64,000 nt of DNA from Oreohelix idahoensis (GCA_024509875.1 JAMPIV010021216.1:27491-91490); one strand, 5' to 3'; numbered from the stretch's first letter, positions 11,816-23,206 are shown. A program made the numbers and translations. Notes: a model not told the origin generated them from the letters alone.

Positions 11816-13217
11816 TGGCATACTTTATACAGCAACACGCCTGTAGATAATTGATACTGTCATTCTTACTTTCACTCTATGTTCACAGTCGCTGATACTG
11901 TATTCAATACTGTCTCTAGTATCTAGGGCGGTCATGGCTTGAGAACCACTGCTGTCGATATTTTCTGCTGTCATCAAATTCTTCATTTATGTGAAATCGT
12001 TTGTCTCTCTAACTTTTGACATAATTCTTCTGACTCTATCTCTTATTTCTTCTGTGTTCTTCTTGGCGTATCTTGGTAAGACTGCCAAACCGCCAGCGAT
12101 GATAATTTTAGCCAAAGTCTATTATTTTCTACTTCTCATGGCTAGCTGTTGTTTATCGTTCTTGTTTTATACTAAACAGTTTATCATATTTTGGCGAGAC
12201 TCAACGTACATGATGGACTTTAAAATAAACACTATTTCTCTCGTACTGGCAACCTTGTCAATCTTGTCCACAGAAATGAATAACAAACTATCATGTATAA
12301 TTGTGGCGTACCAAGCAATTGAGTGTCTTGGCAACAGTTAATTTTTCTGTGACCACAAAAATCAACCAAAGGACTTTGGCTTATTTTCCGATAATAACCC
12401 TCATTTGCGCTTGCCACTTTTACTTTTAACACAAGCAAACTTGCTTCCTATCGCTAATCGCGTTTCAGATCTGACTGACTATATTTTGTAAAACGATTTC
12501 CAACGATAACTATTTCCCGAACATTCTAGAACAAAACAGTTCACTGGAAATATAAATATCCCTTGCAGGCTTAACTTCGCTCAGCTATCCGACCCAGAAA
12601 TTCCAAAATAAAAACACGACTTTTTCTCAAAAGGCGTAAAAACACTAATGTTAATGCCTATTTTGGATTATCGCCCTTTGCTTACCATTTTTATAAGTCA
12701 TAGATTTTCGCCCTTTGATTTAATTTTATAGTCTGTTCGTTTTCCTTATGCAAATTTTAGAAACCGGATTTCTGACACACTAACTTCCTGTTACACGTAA
12801 TCGCTTCCGCTGGACCATCTCTGTATCAATTTTACAGATAACCTGTCAGAGGAGACAATATGGGCGGAAGGTATTAGTCAGGAAATGAGTTCACAGATGT
12901 GTTTGTAGGTTTGCATAAAAGTGCAATCGGAAGTATTACTGCCATATCTAAAAGAGGTCACGAGTTTAAATTTTTAAATTTGATAATTTAAAACACACGG
13001 GGGATAGAAACGCTTTAACACCTCAACCCACCTAGTTCTAAAGAGATTGGATTGGTTTAATTTGAGAGCCAGAATAGACTTTGACTTTAATTGGCAAGTT
13101 GGTCTACACATACAATCTGGGACCTGAACTGAGAAATGGTAATATAATCTAGCGAAATCGGAGACCCAAATCTGACTGAATCGCCACGTCAAGCTAGCAA
13201 TTCACCAGAGCCAGAAA

Positions 13218-13390
13218 GACTGGAAAATTAAAGGACCAGGACAGAGTATTTGGGCAACTTTGAAACTTAAACGTAAACCCGCAATTTTAAATACAAAGAC
13301 TGGAAACTTAAAAGACCACGACAGAGTATTTGGGAAATTTTGAAACTTAAAAGTAAACCCGCAATTTTAAATACAAACACTGGAAACTTC
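13218..13390. repeat. 80-bp tandem repeat, about 2.2 copies
   Basis: A unit starting GACTGGAAA at 13218 recurs at 13298 and, partially, at 13378, with only a few substitutions. It lies within the left family 1 LTR, in a segment the right copy lacks. Confidence 0.8.
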
Positions 13391-15143
13391 AGCAATCATA
13401 AACACAAGTCATAAGAGGAATAATAAAATTACCCAGACAAGTGATTCGAAGCATCGCCTAAACGTGCTGTGTCCATACATCTGTGCCAGGAGACTGTGTT
13501 CCCAAAAGTTAATTTGGGGTAAGTGTAAACATTTATTTTACCATGTGAATGTGACATGTCTGTACTTGCTAAGTGGTGATACAAGTCATAGGAGGCTGGC
13601 AACCTCAATATATGAAAATAGTATGTTCATAAACCACTACCGCAAGCGCTGGTCTTAGTTTTATGCTAATTCGCTCAGAAAAGCGAATGCATCACCAACC
13701 CCAGACTCCGAATGGAGCAATGATGGGTGATGATTACATCCCATGTACATCAAGTGTATCGTATCATTTTGTTAGATATGTAAATTGATAATTTAAGTTC
13801 AGGCACAAATCATTGTACTCGTGCTGTCCAAGCACATATTTCCCATTAGAATACCCAGAAGAATAGCGGTGATTTCTAATCATAATCCCTGAGTTACGCT
13901 GTGTATACTCAAAAGGTCTAATTATTAAGAGAGGCTAACATTGGTAGGTGGACAGCGAGACAGCCTGTTAATTTGCAGCCCACAAATGTACGTAGCAGAG
14001 GCATTTGTTCTTTTTATTTTGTCTAAAGTTCATGGTACGAAGCTGTAAGACCAAAGTTTCTACGCCCCTATTTGTGAGTTAAGAGCAGGAATTCAACACT
14101 AACCACCTGCATTGGAGGAGTTGTGTGAAGCCCTCATCACAAAAGAATTGACGAAACCACGGCTGCAGGACTCACTTAAACCAGCTAAGTTCTTATTAAA
14201 GGAAACAGCAAAAGGACAAATTTGTATACACCCTCAACCCAAATCTCAGTGAAGACATTTTTATACATCTAAAATTCACTATCATTCCATCGTTATTTTA
14301 ACCTGTTAAAACTGATTATTACATTTGTTACATGTAATTTTAAAACAAAATAATCATTGTTGATTCAGTTATTATAGGTATGAAAGGAAACGTATGAGCA
14401 AGACTCTTAATATATATACATCTAGACATTTATTTACATCTATAGAGCAAATACTTATAACATAATTTCGCTGGATTGCACCATTGCTTAATTCTTCACG
14501 AATGGCGACGGGTCAGATATAAGTTAAAAGTGCTCTGCCCTATGCAGCATTGTTCTTGACTTCTGAAAACACGTTGTGAATATTCCCTTCAGATATAAGC
14601 ATCATTATCCTTCTATCTACAACTCTTCCAAGAGTAATCTTGTGCGAAGGTAGACACCTTTGAAGCCCATATTAGATACTCTTGAGTGTTGACCACTGGT
14701 GGACAAATACTGCAGAACAAAGGGGAGGCAATCTGTGACAAAAGTATACGAGTAACAGATTAATCTCGAAATACGGAATGCTGAAAGGAGATCTGCTAGT
14801 AATGTTGATAAGTATGATCACAGGACTTCCATCTACATACGATATCTTTTTATACCACATACATACTACGGTCATCTTGAATGAAACGCAATAAAAGGGT
14901 AGGAAATAAAAATGTCTCCATGAACAGGTACTGTGGTTTCCTTGCCTTACCGAGAAAACAAAGCCTTCCTGTCTGACCAAACGTTATTTGGGTTATAAGA
15001 ATCCTGAAGAAATGACTGGCAGAGAAAATGACGAGCAAAAACGCGTCCTGGAAATAAATAACTCTTAAATCAGATCAGCTAAGAAAAACTTCTGCTAAAA
15101 GACAACACTCTGTGAACAAATTCTGAAACAGACATAAATATAA

Positions 15144-15263
15144 CACTGACAAACAACATTTTTCTTTCTTATATAAGAATAAGTGTTCTTAGGTCAGTTT
15201 CTTGCGCTGATTTCAAATTTGAAATCCGTTTATCTCTATCACGTCGGGTTCTTAAGATATTTG
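15144..15263 (+). repeat. Left terminal inverted repeat of the CACTG transposon
   Basis: Starts CACTGACAAACAAC and ends near GTCGGGTTCTTAAGATATTTG. Pairs with the reverse complement of 17072-17202, with scattered mismatches and small gaps. Confidence 0.65.
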
Positions 15264-15440
15264 TGAATAAATATATTTTTGGGAAACAGTTATTTGCTCC
15301 GTTTCATTTTTACTATATAACTTTTTAAAAATTAATAAAATGCAAAATAATTCTACTTTTTATACTGCTAAAAGATGCATGACATATGTTACGTTATATT
15401 TCAAATAGTTACTGTATTTTGAAATAATTCTGAGTGAAAT

Positions 15441-17009
15441 ATGGCTTCTAGAAGTTGTAGAAATTCGGCTGATCTGTTTTGTTACGTGTGCGGATATTTT
15501 ACCGATCGTGTTCACCAGAAAAACTTTACACCATTGCTAAAGAAAGCATATGAACTTTATTTCGATTCAAAAGTTGATGATGCAAATAAATCTTGGAAGC
15601 CAAATGCAGTTTGTTCGACTTGTGCAAATACATTGGCAGGTTGGTTACTAAAATCGCCGAAGCATAAGTCGATGCCTTTTTGAGTGCCAGTAATATGGCA
15701 TGAACCGACAAATCACGCTACTGATTGTTACTTCTGCTTGACAAATATCTATGGTTTCACTTTTAAAACTAGAAAGTCTGTGGTTTATCCAAATATTGAA
15801 TCGGTTTCGAAACCAGTGCCTCATGATCCAATCACGTGTCCGATCCCAGTTCCACCAGAACAATATCCGTTGGACGTGAATGAACCATCAGAAAGTGATA
15901 GTTTACCTGCTTTAGAAACTAATTCTGACTCGGATTATGTACCGGTGAATGATGGTGTTTTAGCGCCCAATACTCTGATATCTAAATTTCGTCATAGACA
16001 CAGAGAACTTGTTCAATACTTTGAGATGGATGATGACATTTGCTATTGCAAAGATGTAAAAGGTCTAATGGTGCACCTCGGTCATGAGCACATAGTCAAC
16101 GAATGGCGACTTTTCATCGACTCTTCCAAGACTAGTCTAAAAGCCGTGTTATTGCATAATGGAAATTTATTTTCATCAATTCCAGTCGCCTACTCTGTTC
16201 ATATGAAAGAAACTTATGACAATATGGCTATACTTTTGGCAAAAATAAAGTACAATGACTACCAATAGCGGATTTGTGGAGACCTAAAGGTCATTGCAAT
16301 TCTCACGGGCATGCAGACTGGGTATACTAAATTGTGTTGCTTCCTATGTGAATGGGACAGCCGCAACAGACAGGAACATTATGCAAGAAAGGTGTGGCCT
16401 ATCAGGGATCGTATGCAGCTCGGGCATAAAAATGTAATACACGAGCCATTAGTTAACAAAGACAGCATCATCTTACCACCGTTACATATAAAGTTGGGGC
16501 TCATGAAGAATTTCGTAAAAGCGTTAGATAAAACAAGCAAAGCTTTCACTTATCATCGAGAAAAGTTTCCGCAAATTAGCGATGCAAAGATAAAGGAAGG
16601 TATCTTTGTAGGACCTCAGATTAGGAAAGTTATTGCAGACAAACAATTCAAGAACTTGTTACATGGTAGTGAACTTCGCGCATGGATGGCATTCAAATCG
16701 ATCGTCGATAACTTTCTGGGAAATCACAAATCTGTCGACTATGTGCATATTGTTAAGCAGTGCATAGATGCATACAGAATTATGAGCTGTAACATGTCCC
16801 TCAAAATCCATTTGCTCGATTCGCATCTTGGCGAAATCAGCAATGAACATGGAGAACGATTCCATCAAGATATCGCCGTAATGGAGTCACGTTATCAAGG
16901 ACGGTGGAGTGTGACCATGCTTGCCGATTATTGTTGGATGCTTCATCATGATGTACCACATGCCATTCACCGACGAAAGTCGACTGCAAAGAAATTCAAG
17001 CCTACATAA
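15441..17009 (+). pseudogene. Putative transposase of a widespread uncharacterised invertebrate family, two in-frame stops
   Basis: One frame runs 15441-17009 (about 522 codons) broken by TGA at 15681-15683 and TAG at 16266-16268. The N-terminus has paired cysteines that look zinc-binding: CYVC (about residues 15-18), CSTC (about 58-61) and CYFC after the first stop. An acidic Ser/Glu/Asp-rich linker follows. The C-terminal half carries the blocks I associate with a multi-copy family of uncharacterised proteins in arthropods and molluscs: LFIDSSKTSLKAVLLHNGN, GDLKVI, TKLCCFLCEWDSR, LPPLHIKLGLMKNFVKALDKT, IKEGIFVGPQIR, and SNEHGERFHQDI near the end. The Asp of FIDSS, the Asp of GDLK and the Glu of EHGERFH are candidate DDE catalytic residues (inference). 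Lying alone between inverted repeats it is most simply a transposase. This copy is inactive. Confidence 0.65.
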
Positions 17010-17071
17010 CTGTTATACTTCTTGTACACATGATGTTGTAATACTGTATGCGTTGTTAAAAAACTTCAATT

Positions 17072-17202
17072 GCGTATTTCTAGAGATCCCGACCTGATAG
17101 AGAAAAACGGTTTGCAGATTTAAAAACAGCGCATTAAAATTGACCAGAAAAACATAGAAATGTTAGAGAAAGAAAAAAAAAATTTTTTTTTGTTAGTCAG
17201 TG
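17072..17202 (-). repeat. Right terminal inverted repeat of the CACTG transposon
   Basis: Its reverse complement begins CACTGACTAACAAAA and runs through CTCTATCAGGTCGGG, matching the left repeat. An A9/T9-type tract near 17172-17190 has expanded relative to the left end. Confidence 0.65.
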
Positions 17203-17402
17203 TAATTGTTCCACCTTCATAAACGAAGAGAGGAATGAATCAAGATAAAATATAATTGTTACACTTTCATAAACGAAGAGAGGGAGGAATCAAGATAAAG
17301 TATAATTGTTACACTTTCATAAACGAAGAGAGGGAGGAATCAAGATAAAATATTATTGTTCCACCTTCATAAACGAAGAGAAGAATCAAGATAAAATATA
17401 AT
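17203..17402. repeat. 50-bp tandem repeat, four copies
   Basis: AAACGAAGAG recurs at 17221, 17271, 17321 and 17371 within a unit containing TTCATAAACGAAGAG...AATCAAGATAAA. The array begins immediately at the right end of the CACTG transposon; no units are seen on the transposon's left side. Confidence 0.9.
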
Positions 17403-17422
17403 TTATGTTATTTAATCAAGTT

Positions 17423-17478
17423 CATCCGATCGGCTAAGCGGTTACAGCGTTTTCCTCTCGTGGCGAAGTCGTCGGGTT
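17423..17478 (+). mobile_element. tRNA-derived SINE, family a, 5' part (split)
   Basis: The tRNA-like head of a SINE: an A-box-like segment around 17432-17445 (GGCTAAGCGGTTACAGCG), then TTTCCTCTCGTGGC and the start of the B-box region. It is broken at GGGTT by the solo LTR 17479-19618 and continues at 19619. The intact relative is at 41563-41798. Confidence 0.75.
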
Positions 17479-17838
17479 TGTCATGGGATTTGCCTCCCCT
17501 TTGCTCTGCAGCAGTGGTCCACCAGTGGCCAAAACTCAAGAGCACAGTATCTAAAAATGGGTCGTCAAATGTGTCTACCTTCGCACAAGATTACTCTTGG
17601 CAGAGTTGTAGATAGAAGGATAATGACGCTTCTATATCAAGGTATGTGCACAAGATAATTCCGAAGTCAAGAACAATGCTGCATAGGGCAGAGCACTATT
17701 AACTTATATCTGATCCGTCACCTTTTCTGAAGTTTTAAGCAATGGTTTGGCTTGTTTGAGCCCTCAGCTGGTTTAATCCAGCGAAATTCCTTTTATAATT
17801 AATTTTGGCTCTATGGGTGTAAATATATGTAAATAGAT

Positions 17839-17963
<125 letters not shown>

Positions 17964-18542
17964 TGTCGATCATACATGCGCTCTCTTTTCTATAAGAACT
18001 GAATCAACTATGAATTTGTAAAATAACATATAGCAAATTTAATAATCAATTAGTCTTTAACAAATTTAAATAAATATGGATGAAGATGATGTTAGGAGGT
18101 TTTAAAATTTGTCTTCACTGAGACTTAATTGGGGACTGATGGTTATTAGTGTCCTTTGCGTGCGTGTTACAAACGACTTAGCTTGCTGAGTACCGCACTG
18201 AGTCGTCAGGTTTTTTTGTGATGAGGACTCTTCTCTAGAGGCGTCTAGATGAACCTCATTCCTAATGTCAAAGTGGGTGTTTTCACGACGTGTCCACTGT
18301 ACGTAGTTGGTGTCGAACCCAGTTTCTTGAATCACAAGGTTGTGGCGAAGACACTTACTTCAGACTGATCTGGTCTAAGAACCGTACAAATGTACTTAGC
18401 AGAGGCATTCGTTCTTTTATTTTTCCTAAAGTATACACAGTATACTCAGGGAATATGATTAGAAATCACCGTTATTCTTCTGGTTACTTTAATGAGGAAA
18501 ATGTGTCTGGACAGCGCGCGGCTGTGAGAGTTGGAAAATAAC

Positions 18543-18948
18543 AAAATCATTGGAGAACAAGCTGAATACATTCGAGAACAAATGTCTTAGAAAACTCATG
18601 AACATCAGTTGGAAAGAATTCAAGACTAATCGACAAATAAGAGAAGACTCTAGGCAGAAATATGTCTCCAACTATATAAGGAAAAGACGATGGTCATATA
18701 TCGGTCATGTCCTACGAATGCAAAACAACAGAATACCACTACAGGCGCTCACTTGGGTTCCTGAGGGTAAGAGGAAAAAAGGAAGACCAAAAGAAACACT
18801 CAGAAGAACAATAATAAGAGAAGGAAGAACGTTGGGCCTAAATAATGTGCAAGAGCTAAGAGGAGTGGCGTCACAACGAACAACCTGGAGAGCACTGGTT
18901 TCTGCCTTATGCGCCGTGTTTGGCGCTTAAAGAATTTATTATTATTAT
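18543..18948 (+). mobile_element. LINE 3' end inserted in the right family 1 LTR
   Basis: Encodes an RT C-terminal segment open over 125 residues (18550-18930): LNTFENKCLRKLMNISWKE, KRRWSYIGHVLRMQNNRIP, then KKGRPKETLRRTI and a WRALVSALCA end. It stops just before a (TTA)n tail at about 18931-18948. This sequence is missing from the left copy of the LTR, so it inserted after the two LTR copies separated. It differs from the RTE-like family at 8080, so it is another LINE family. Confidence 0.8.
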
Positions 18949-19618
18949 ATCTCTCATTTCCACTCCTGTCCCATATGGTATTTGTAGACCGACTTGCCAA
19001 TGAAAGCCAAAGTCTATTCCGGCTCTCAAATTAAGCCAATGGTAAGCTCTTTAGAACTATGTTGGTCGGGGTGTTAAATCATTACTATCCCTCGCGTGTT
19101 TTAAAATATCAAATTTTAAACTTCAACTCGTGACTTCTTTCAAATATGGCAGTAATACTTCCGATTCTATTTGTACAAACTCATAAACACATCGGTGAAC
19201 TTATTTGCTGGCTAATGCCTTCTGCTCTTATTGTCTTCTCTGACATGCTATCTGTAATATTAATACAGAGATGGTTCAGCGGAAACAATTACATATTATC
19301 ACCTGTGTTTACGTGTGCATCTTCCAGACGGATTTCTTTCCATCGATCGGGCGAGACCCCTGTGTTAACAATGATCGTCTCAAAAGATGGCTAGACGACT
19401 TAAGTGATAAAAGTATAAACCGCTAACCTGTCTAATTAGCCTTGTATTTCTACGATTAACCGGGCGAAACGTAAACAAGTCTAGGGAGTGATCAGAGCAA
19501 AAAATATGTGCATAAAATATGCCAAATAATAGAACGATCGGTGAGAAAAATGAAGAAATGAATTGATACTGCCGGAGAGAACGACAGTTATGAAAAGTGT
19601 ACAACTGATTTCGTCACA

Positions 19619-19830
19619 GGGTTCCAGAATAGGAATCTGGTAGCTTCACATTCCAGTCTACCCTGTTGTAAATAGGTGCCTGACTCTGCTACTGAGTTAG
19701 GGAAGGTAAAAGCAGCGAGTAAAGGAACTAGTCATACTATCTCTTAACAAAGCTGGTCCTATTATGGTTGCGTCTCTAACACTTCACACCCCTACGCAGT
19801 ATCCGCTATGGGACCTCCTCACCTGTTTTT
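19619..19830 (+). mobile_element. tRNA-derived SINE, family a, 3' part (split)
   Basis: Continues the SINE begun at 17423: GGGTTCCAGAATAGG, then CCAGTCTACCCTGTTGTAAATAGGTGCCTGACT and GAGTTAGGGAAGG..AAAGCAGCGAG, matching 41618-41798. It ends near a short T run at about 19825-19830. Confidence 0.75.
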
Positions 19831-20380
19831 ACGCTTATATGACTCTGAGATGAAATCCTCAAGCGAACGAGAGAGAGGACACCATTTTAGGAAACGCGGA
19901 AAGGGACCTAACTTAAACTGGGCTAGTCAGATTGCCAGGTCTTAGATGGGTACGCTTTGTCGGTGCTTTATGTTTTCAAAGAAGTTAGGATAAAAGACGA
20001 CGAGGAATATTTTACATCAGCAGCAACCGCTGTTATGTGCCTGATAATAACTTACAGTGACAGTAGATGATACAAGTAATAAACGAAATATGTATCCGTT
20101 GTAAATAGGGCGGGAAAGGGGGGGGGGGTGTTGAACACGTAATATAATAGCCCACGAAAACAATAGAATAAGTACTGTCCTAAACAACAAGTAAAAGCAT
20201 CAGTTAAAAAAAAAATGTTATATTGAATATGTGAACATATCGTCTAAACGTCAGTTACTAAAGCCGCGACCTTCCAACAATGACAGTTGTACAAAGGAAG
20301 ATATCAAGCAAATATTAAATTAACCAACAAAAATGAGGGCAAATGAAACCGACAAAAGTCCACATAAGGCCCATTGTGCA
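19831..20380. other. Unassigned DNA
   Basis: Contains a poly-G tract near 20118-20128 and no coding signal or recognised repeat. Confidence 0.4.
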
Positions 20381-21163
20381 ATAGCATAATTCCCGCCGTA
20401 AGTACTTCGGTCGGTCGGTCTATCAGTCAGATTTTGCACACCGTCATTTGCGCACTTTTTCTATTTTCGAGAGAGAGAGAGTACATTAACTTTCGACCAC
20501 AGCTAAGGGGGTGCAACTGTTGTTGAAAGTTAGACAATAATTGTATTGGTTCCCCTTATATGTACCTTATAAGTGTGACGGTGTGCATTAAGTCAACAGA
20601 CAATCAAGATACTCTTCTGTCCAGCTTCATTCGGTAAACGGATTTAAATCATCATTTGTCTTAAAAATAACCTTAAAATGTAAGTTTCTGATTGTTTCTT
20701 CAAGACAAAATTGTAATTTAAAGTATTGTAGATTTATTATTATGGATCAAAATGATAAGATGGCTAAAAGAAAGAGACGATCGCGTCATTCACAGCGAGC
20801 AAACAGTTTGATTATGGAAAGAAGCCAACAACTTGAACTGGAGACAGGAAGGTGCGGAGATGCAGATTAAATCAACAGACAATCAAGATACTCTTCTGTC
20901 CAGTTTCATTCGGGAAACTGATTTAACTCATCATTTTTCTTAAAAATGTAAGTTTTTTTATTGTTTCTTCAAGACAAAATTTTAATTTAAAGTATTGTAG
21001 ATTTATTATTATGGATCAAAATGATAAGATGGCTAAAAGGAAGAGACGATCGCGTCATTCACAGCGAGCAAGCGAGACTATAGAAGAAGCAGCAATGTAA
21101 TACGTGTAACAGAAACAACACACTTTAATTAAAAACCTGCCAATTTTGGCGGGTTGCTGCTAG
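20381..21163 (+). mobile_element. Short Helitron-like element, copy 1, with internal duplication
   Basis: The 3' end has the Helitron signature: a palindrome (CCTGCCAA / TTGGCGGG, 21136-21153) followed by a few bases and CTAG (21160-21163), with T as the next base. The element shares its whole layout with the copy at 55086-55605: a 5' block starting near CATAATTCCCGCCGTAA, a CGAGAGAG run, and a short ORF beginning MDQNDKMAKRKRRSRHSQRA, probably the N-terminus of a lost replicase. Here the ORF start occurs twice (ATG at 20742 and 21011) because a second segment beginning near 20868 repeats the 5' half, as if a second copy had joined in tandem. The 5' terminus is not exactly defined. It is non-autonomous: no Rep or helicase domain is present. 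Confidence 0.65.
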
Positions 21164-21774
21164 TAAATAATAATAATATGATGATGATGATGGTAAATTA
21201 GAACTGAAGAAATTAAATTGTGTATTTCTGTACATTTTAACCATTCAGAGAAATACACCATAATGATCGTGAATTCATGGAAACAACCGAAGGATCCCTT
21301 CATCCCTTGCACACCAAACTAGTGAAAAATCAAATCAAAGTGCACATATTCGATCATCGATCCGCGGTTACTGATGCAGCGAAAATCCTGGCAGAATGTC
21401 CACTGTTATAAAGCCTGTTCTGTCAATGGCTGACATAACGCGCTTCGTTTATTCGGTAATCCCATAAAGCAACACTATCACTCAAAGTCTCTACTTAGTC
21501 AGTGTTTCTCAACACGTTAAGGAGCACTGGCTCTCCGAGAAATACTGCTAAATCCGTCGACCCCATGCCCAAAACTATGCCAGTCACCAAACAATCATGC
21601 TAGTATGATCTTGATTCTCCAATTTCGCTCGTTCATGAAAATAAGAGCACGTATTCAGTTGGCTTCCTTCCTGCTACAATGCGCCAAAGTATTTCACGTG
21701 CTCTTTCAGTGGTGGTTTTTGTACCAGTTTGTTTGACACGATGATGTTGCCAGCTTTTTGCACAACTACCAATA
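21164..21774. other. Unassigned DNA
   Basis: Short AAT/GAT-type repeats lie just after the Helitron-like end (21164-21193). A segment near 21685-21760 ('gtgctctttcagtggtggtttttgta') resembles 58968-59030, so an interspersed repeat of unknown type may be present. No gene seen. Confidence 0.35.
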
Positions 21775-22130
21775 GGGGCGGATAACTGGCAGATGGCAAA
21801 AGAACAGCCCGGAGACCACAGCTGAGGTTCAAAGAAAGATGTGTGCAAGAGAGACATGAAGGATGTGTGCAAGAGAGACATGAAGGATGTGTGCAAGAGA
21901 GACATGAAGGCGCTGGGTATCATCCTGCCAAGACGAAGCTGCAGATATCACCGAGTGGCGATGCTCCCTACGGTGAAAGGATGCTCTTACAACGAGCAGA
22001 AGCGGAAAGAACATGTCAAAAGTAACACTAAGCAAAACGTAGATGAATGTTATCAGGTCAAAGACGCATTATCTAGAAAGTGAATTGTAACTGGTGGAGG
22101 CTACCACTACTACTACGACTACTACTACTT
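21775..22130 (+). mobile_element. RTE-like LINE, 3'-terminal fragment (copy 3) with a 24-bp triplication
   Basis: Plus-strand relative of the end of the LINE at 8080-11815: the segment encoding ADGKRT..RPQLRFKE, then KRDMKALGI, down to an irregular (TAC)n-rich tail at about 22098-22130. The 24-bp unit encoding DVCKRDMK occurs three times in tandem at about 21837-21909; other copies have it once. The frame is broken downstream. Confidence 0.75.
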
Positions 22131-22404
22131 CATCAGTTGCTTTTTACAGCACGCCTAGGGAAAATATTATTCAAAGACATATCAATATCAAATGATAACA
22201 ATGACCCCTTCAGATGCGCAATATTTTGCGAAACACTTGAGTGTCTACGAAGCACAGGCTGATAACCACTGTACTACCTAGTTCTCTCAAACAAAGTCAA
22301 GGAAGACAGCCCTGACCTGTATGTAAACACAATATAGGCGAGATCACTAGCTGGTACATCGCTCTTATTATAAATGTAATGACGAAAGCACGCATTCGTG
22401 ATGT

Positions 22405-22437
<33 letters not shown>

Positions 22438-23206
22438 CCTCTGTGTGCGTGTGCGTGTGTGTGAGTGTGCGTGTGTGTGTGTGTGTGTGTGCGCGCGCGC
22501 GCGCGTGTGTGTGTGACGTCTGACCTACTTTGTCTATCTGAAAAACAAAACTGCTACTAGGAAAAGATGGGTTACCGTCTGTATACAAACAGTATGTACT
22601 AATAAACAAACAAGTTCTAATAGCTGCGGTATCTGCTTGCATGCAGCGTCTACAGAACAATTTTTTGTGTATTCTTAGTTTGTTTTTAAAGTTCATGCGT
22701 GCACAACTTGTAGTTTTGCCATTTATTATTAACCTGATTTGTCTCTTTGACAGCAAGAATTTTATTTTTTAAGATGCTTTGTTGGTAATCTTTTGTCTCT
22801 CGTAATCTTTGTCTTATAAATGATTTGTGTAGATCTGAAACGCTTCTAAATACTTTTCCCGCTCCAGTTTTATGTACAGCGTTTATACCATGTGTAACCA
22901 AACATCACTCAGTATATGTATCTACTCATCTGTCTTTCAATCTTCCATCTGCAACTGTTTTAGTTTAGAACTTTTTAAAATTCTAAAACTGCTGTCTATA
23001 CTTACCTTTCACATTCCCCCATCTCAGCCATCCCGTTAGCAGAAAATCATATCTGATCAATGCACCTTTCATTTATTTGTTTGAGTATTTGCTTTTTTAC
23101 AACGTATTTTCACATTTTTATTTTAGATCTCTCATGCCCATGATATTCCAGTAAATCTGTTTAGTTCGTACCTTCATTTCGTCTCGCAGGCTTTCACTTT
23201 GTTAGC
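22131..23206. other. Unassigned DNA with TA and GT microsatellites
   Basis: (AT)n at about 22407-22435, followed by a (GT)n tract with a GC patch at 22441-22515. The rest has no recognised repeat or coding signal. Confidence 0.6.

Larger units (their letters stand above)
7803..12795 (-). mobile_element. Second LTR-like insertion inside the left family 1 LTR (probable solo LTR, family 2)
   Basis: Comparison with the uninterrupted right copy shows foreign sequence starting at 7803 and ending at 12795, with CGTA duplicated at 7799-7802 and 12796-12799. The insert has TG...CA ends (TGTGGCC... and ...TGTTACA on plus). Minus the RTE-like LINE nested in it, it is about 1.26 kb (7803-8079 plus 11816-12795). 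On the minus strand an AATAAA lies near its 3' end at about 8024-8031, as expected of an LTR. No internal gag or pol is present. A TSD of 4 bp and absence of a second copy in the window leave the type uncertain. The hydrophobic 116-residue frame at 11991-12341 has no recognisable motif. Confidence 0.5.
7388..14740 (-). mobile_element. Solo LTR, family 1, left copy (minus strand), split by nested insertions
   Basis: This matches the right copy (17479-19618) in inverted orientation across 7388-7802 and 12800-14740. On its own strand it starts TGTCACAGATTGCC and ends near GATTTCGTCA. It is flanked by a 5-bp duplication, AAAGT, at 7383-7387 and 14741-14745. No gag or pol lies next to it, so it is best read as a solo LTR left by recombination between the two LTRs of an element. 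Without the nested insert it is about 2.36 kb. It is interrupted at 7803-12795 by another LTR-like element and contains an 80-bp tandem duplication. A third diverged copy lies near 51935-54071. Superfamily cannot be told from an LTR alone. Confidence 0.75.
15144..17202 (+). mobile_element. DNA transposon with about 120-bp TIRs ending CACTG and TAA target duplication
   Basis: Left terminal sequence (15144-15263, starting CACTGACAAAC) and right terminal sequence (17072-17202, ending GTTAGTCAGTG) are imperfect inverted repeats. Shared blocks include the ends, TTTCTTTCT, GGTC/GGTCA, TGCGCTG, CCGTTT-TCTCTATCA and GTCGGG. TAA flanks both sides (15141-15143 and 17203-17205). CACTG ends with a 3-bp duplication are the signature of the CACTA/EnSpm group. 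The only gene between the TIRs is the zinc-finger protein at 15441-17009. The superfamily assignment rests on the ends, not on a recognised transposase domain, so it is tentative; that this is a TIR element is better supported. Confidence 0.65.

Noticed and set aside
11991..12341. 116-residue hydrophobic open frame as a membrane protein
   Set aside because: It lies within the inferred family 2 LTR, is AT-rich, and shows no recognisable motif.
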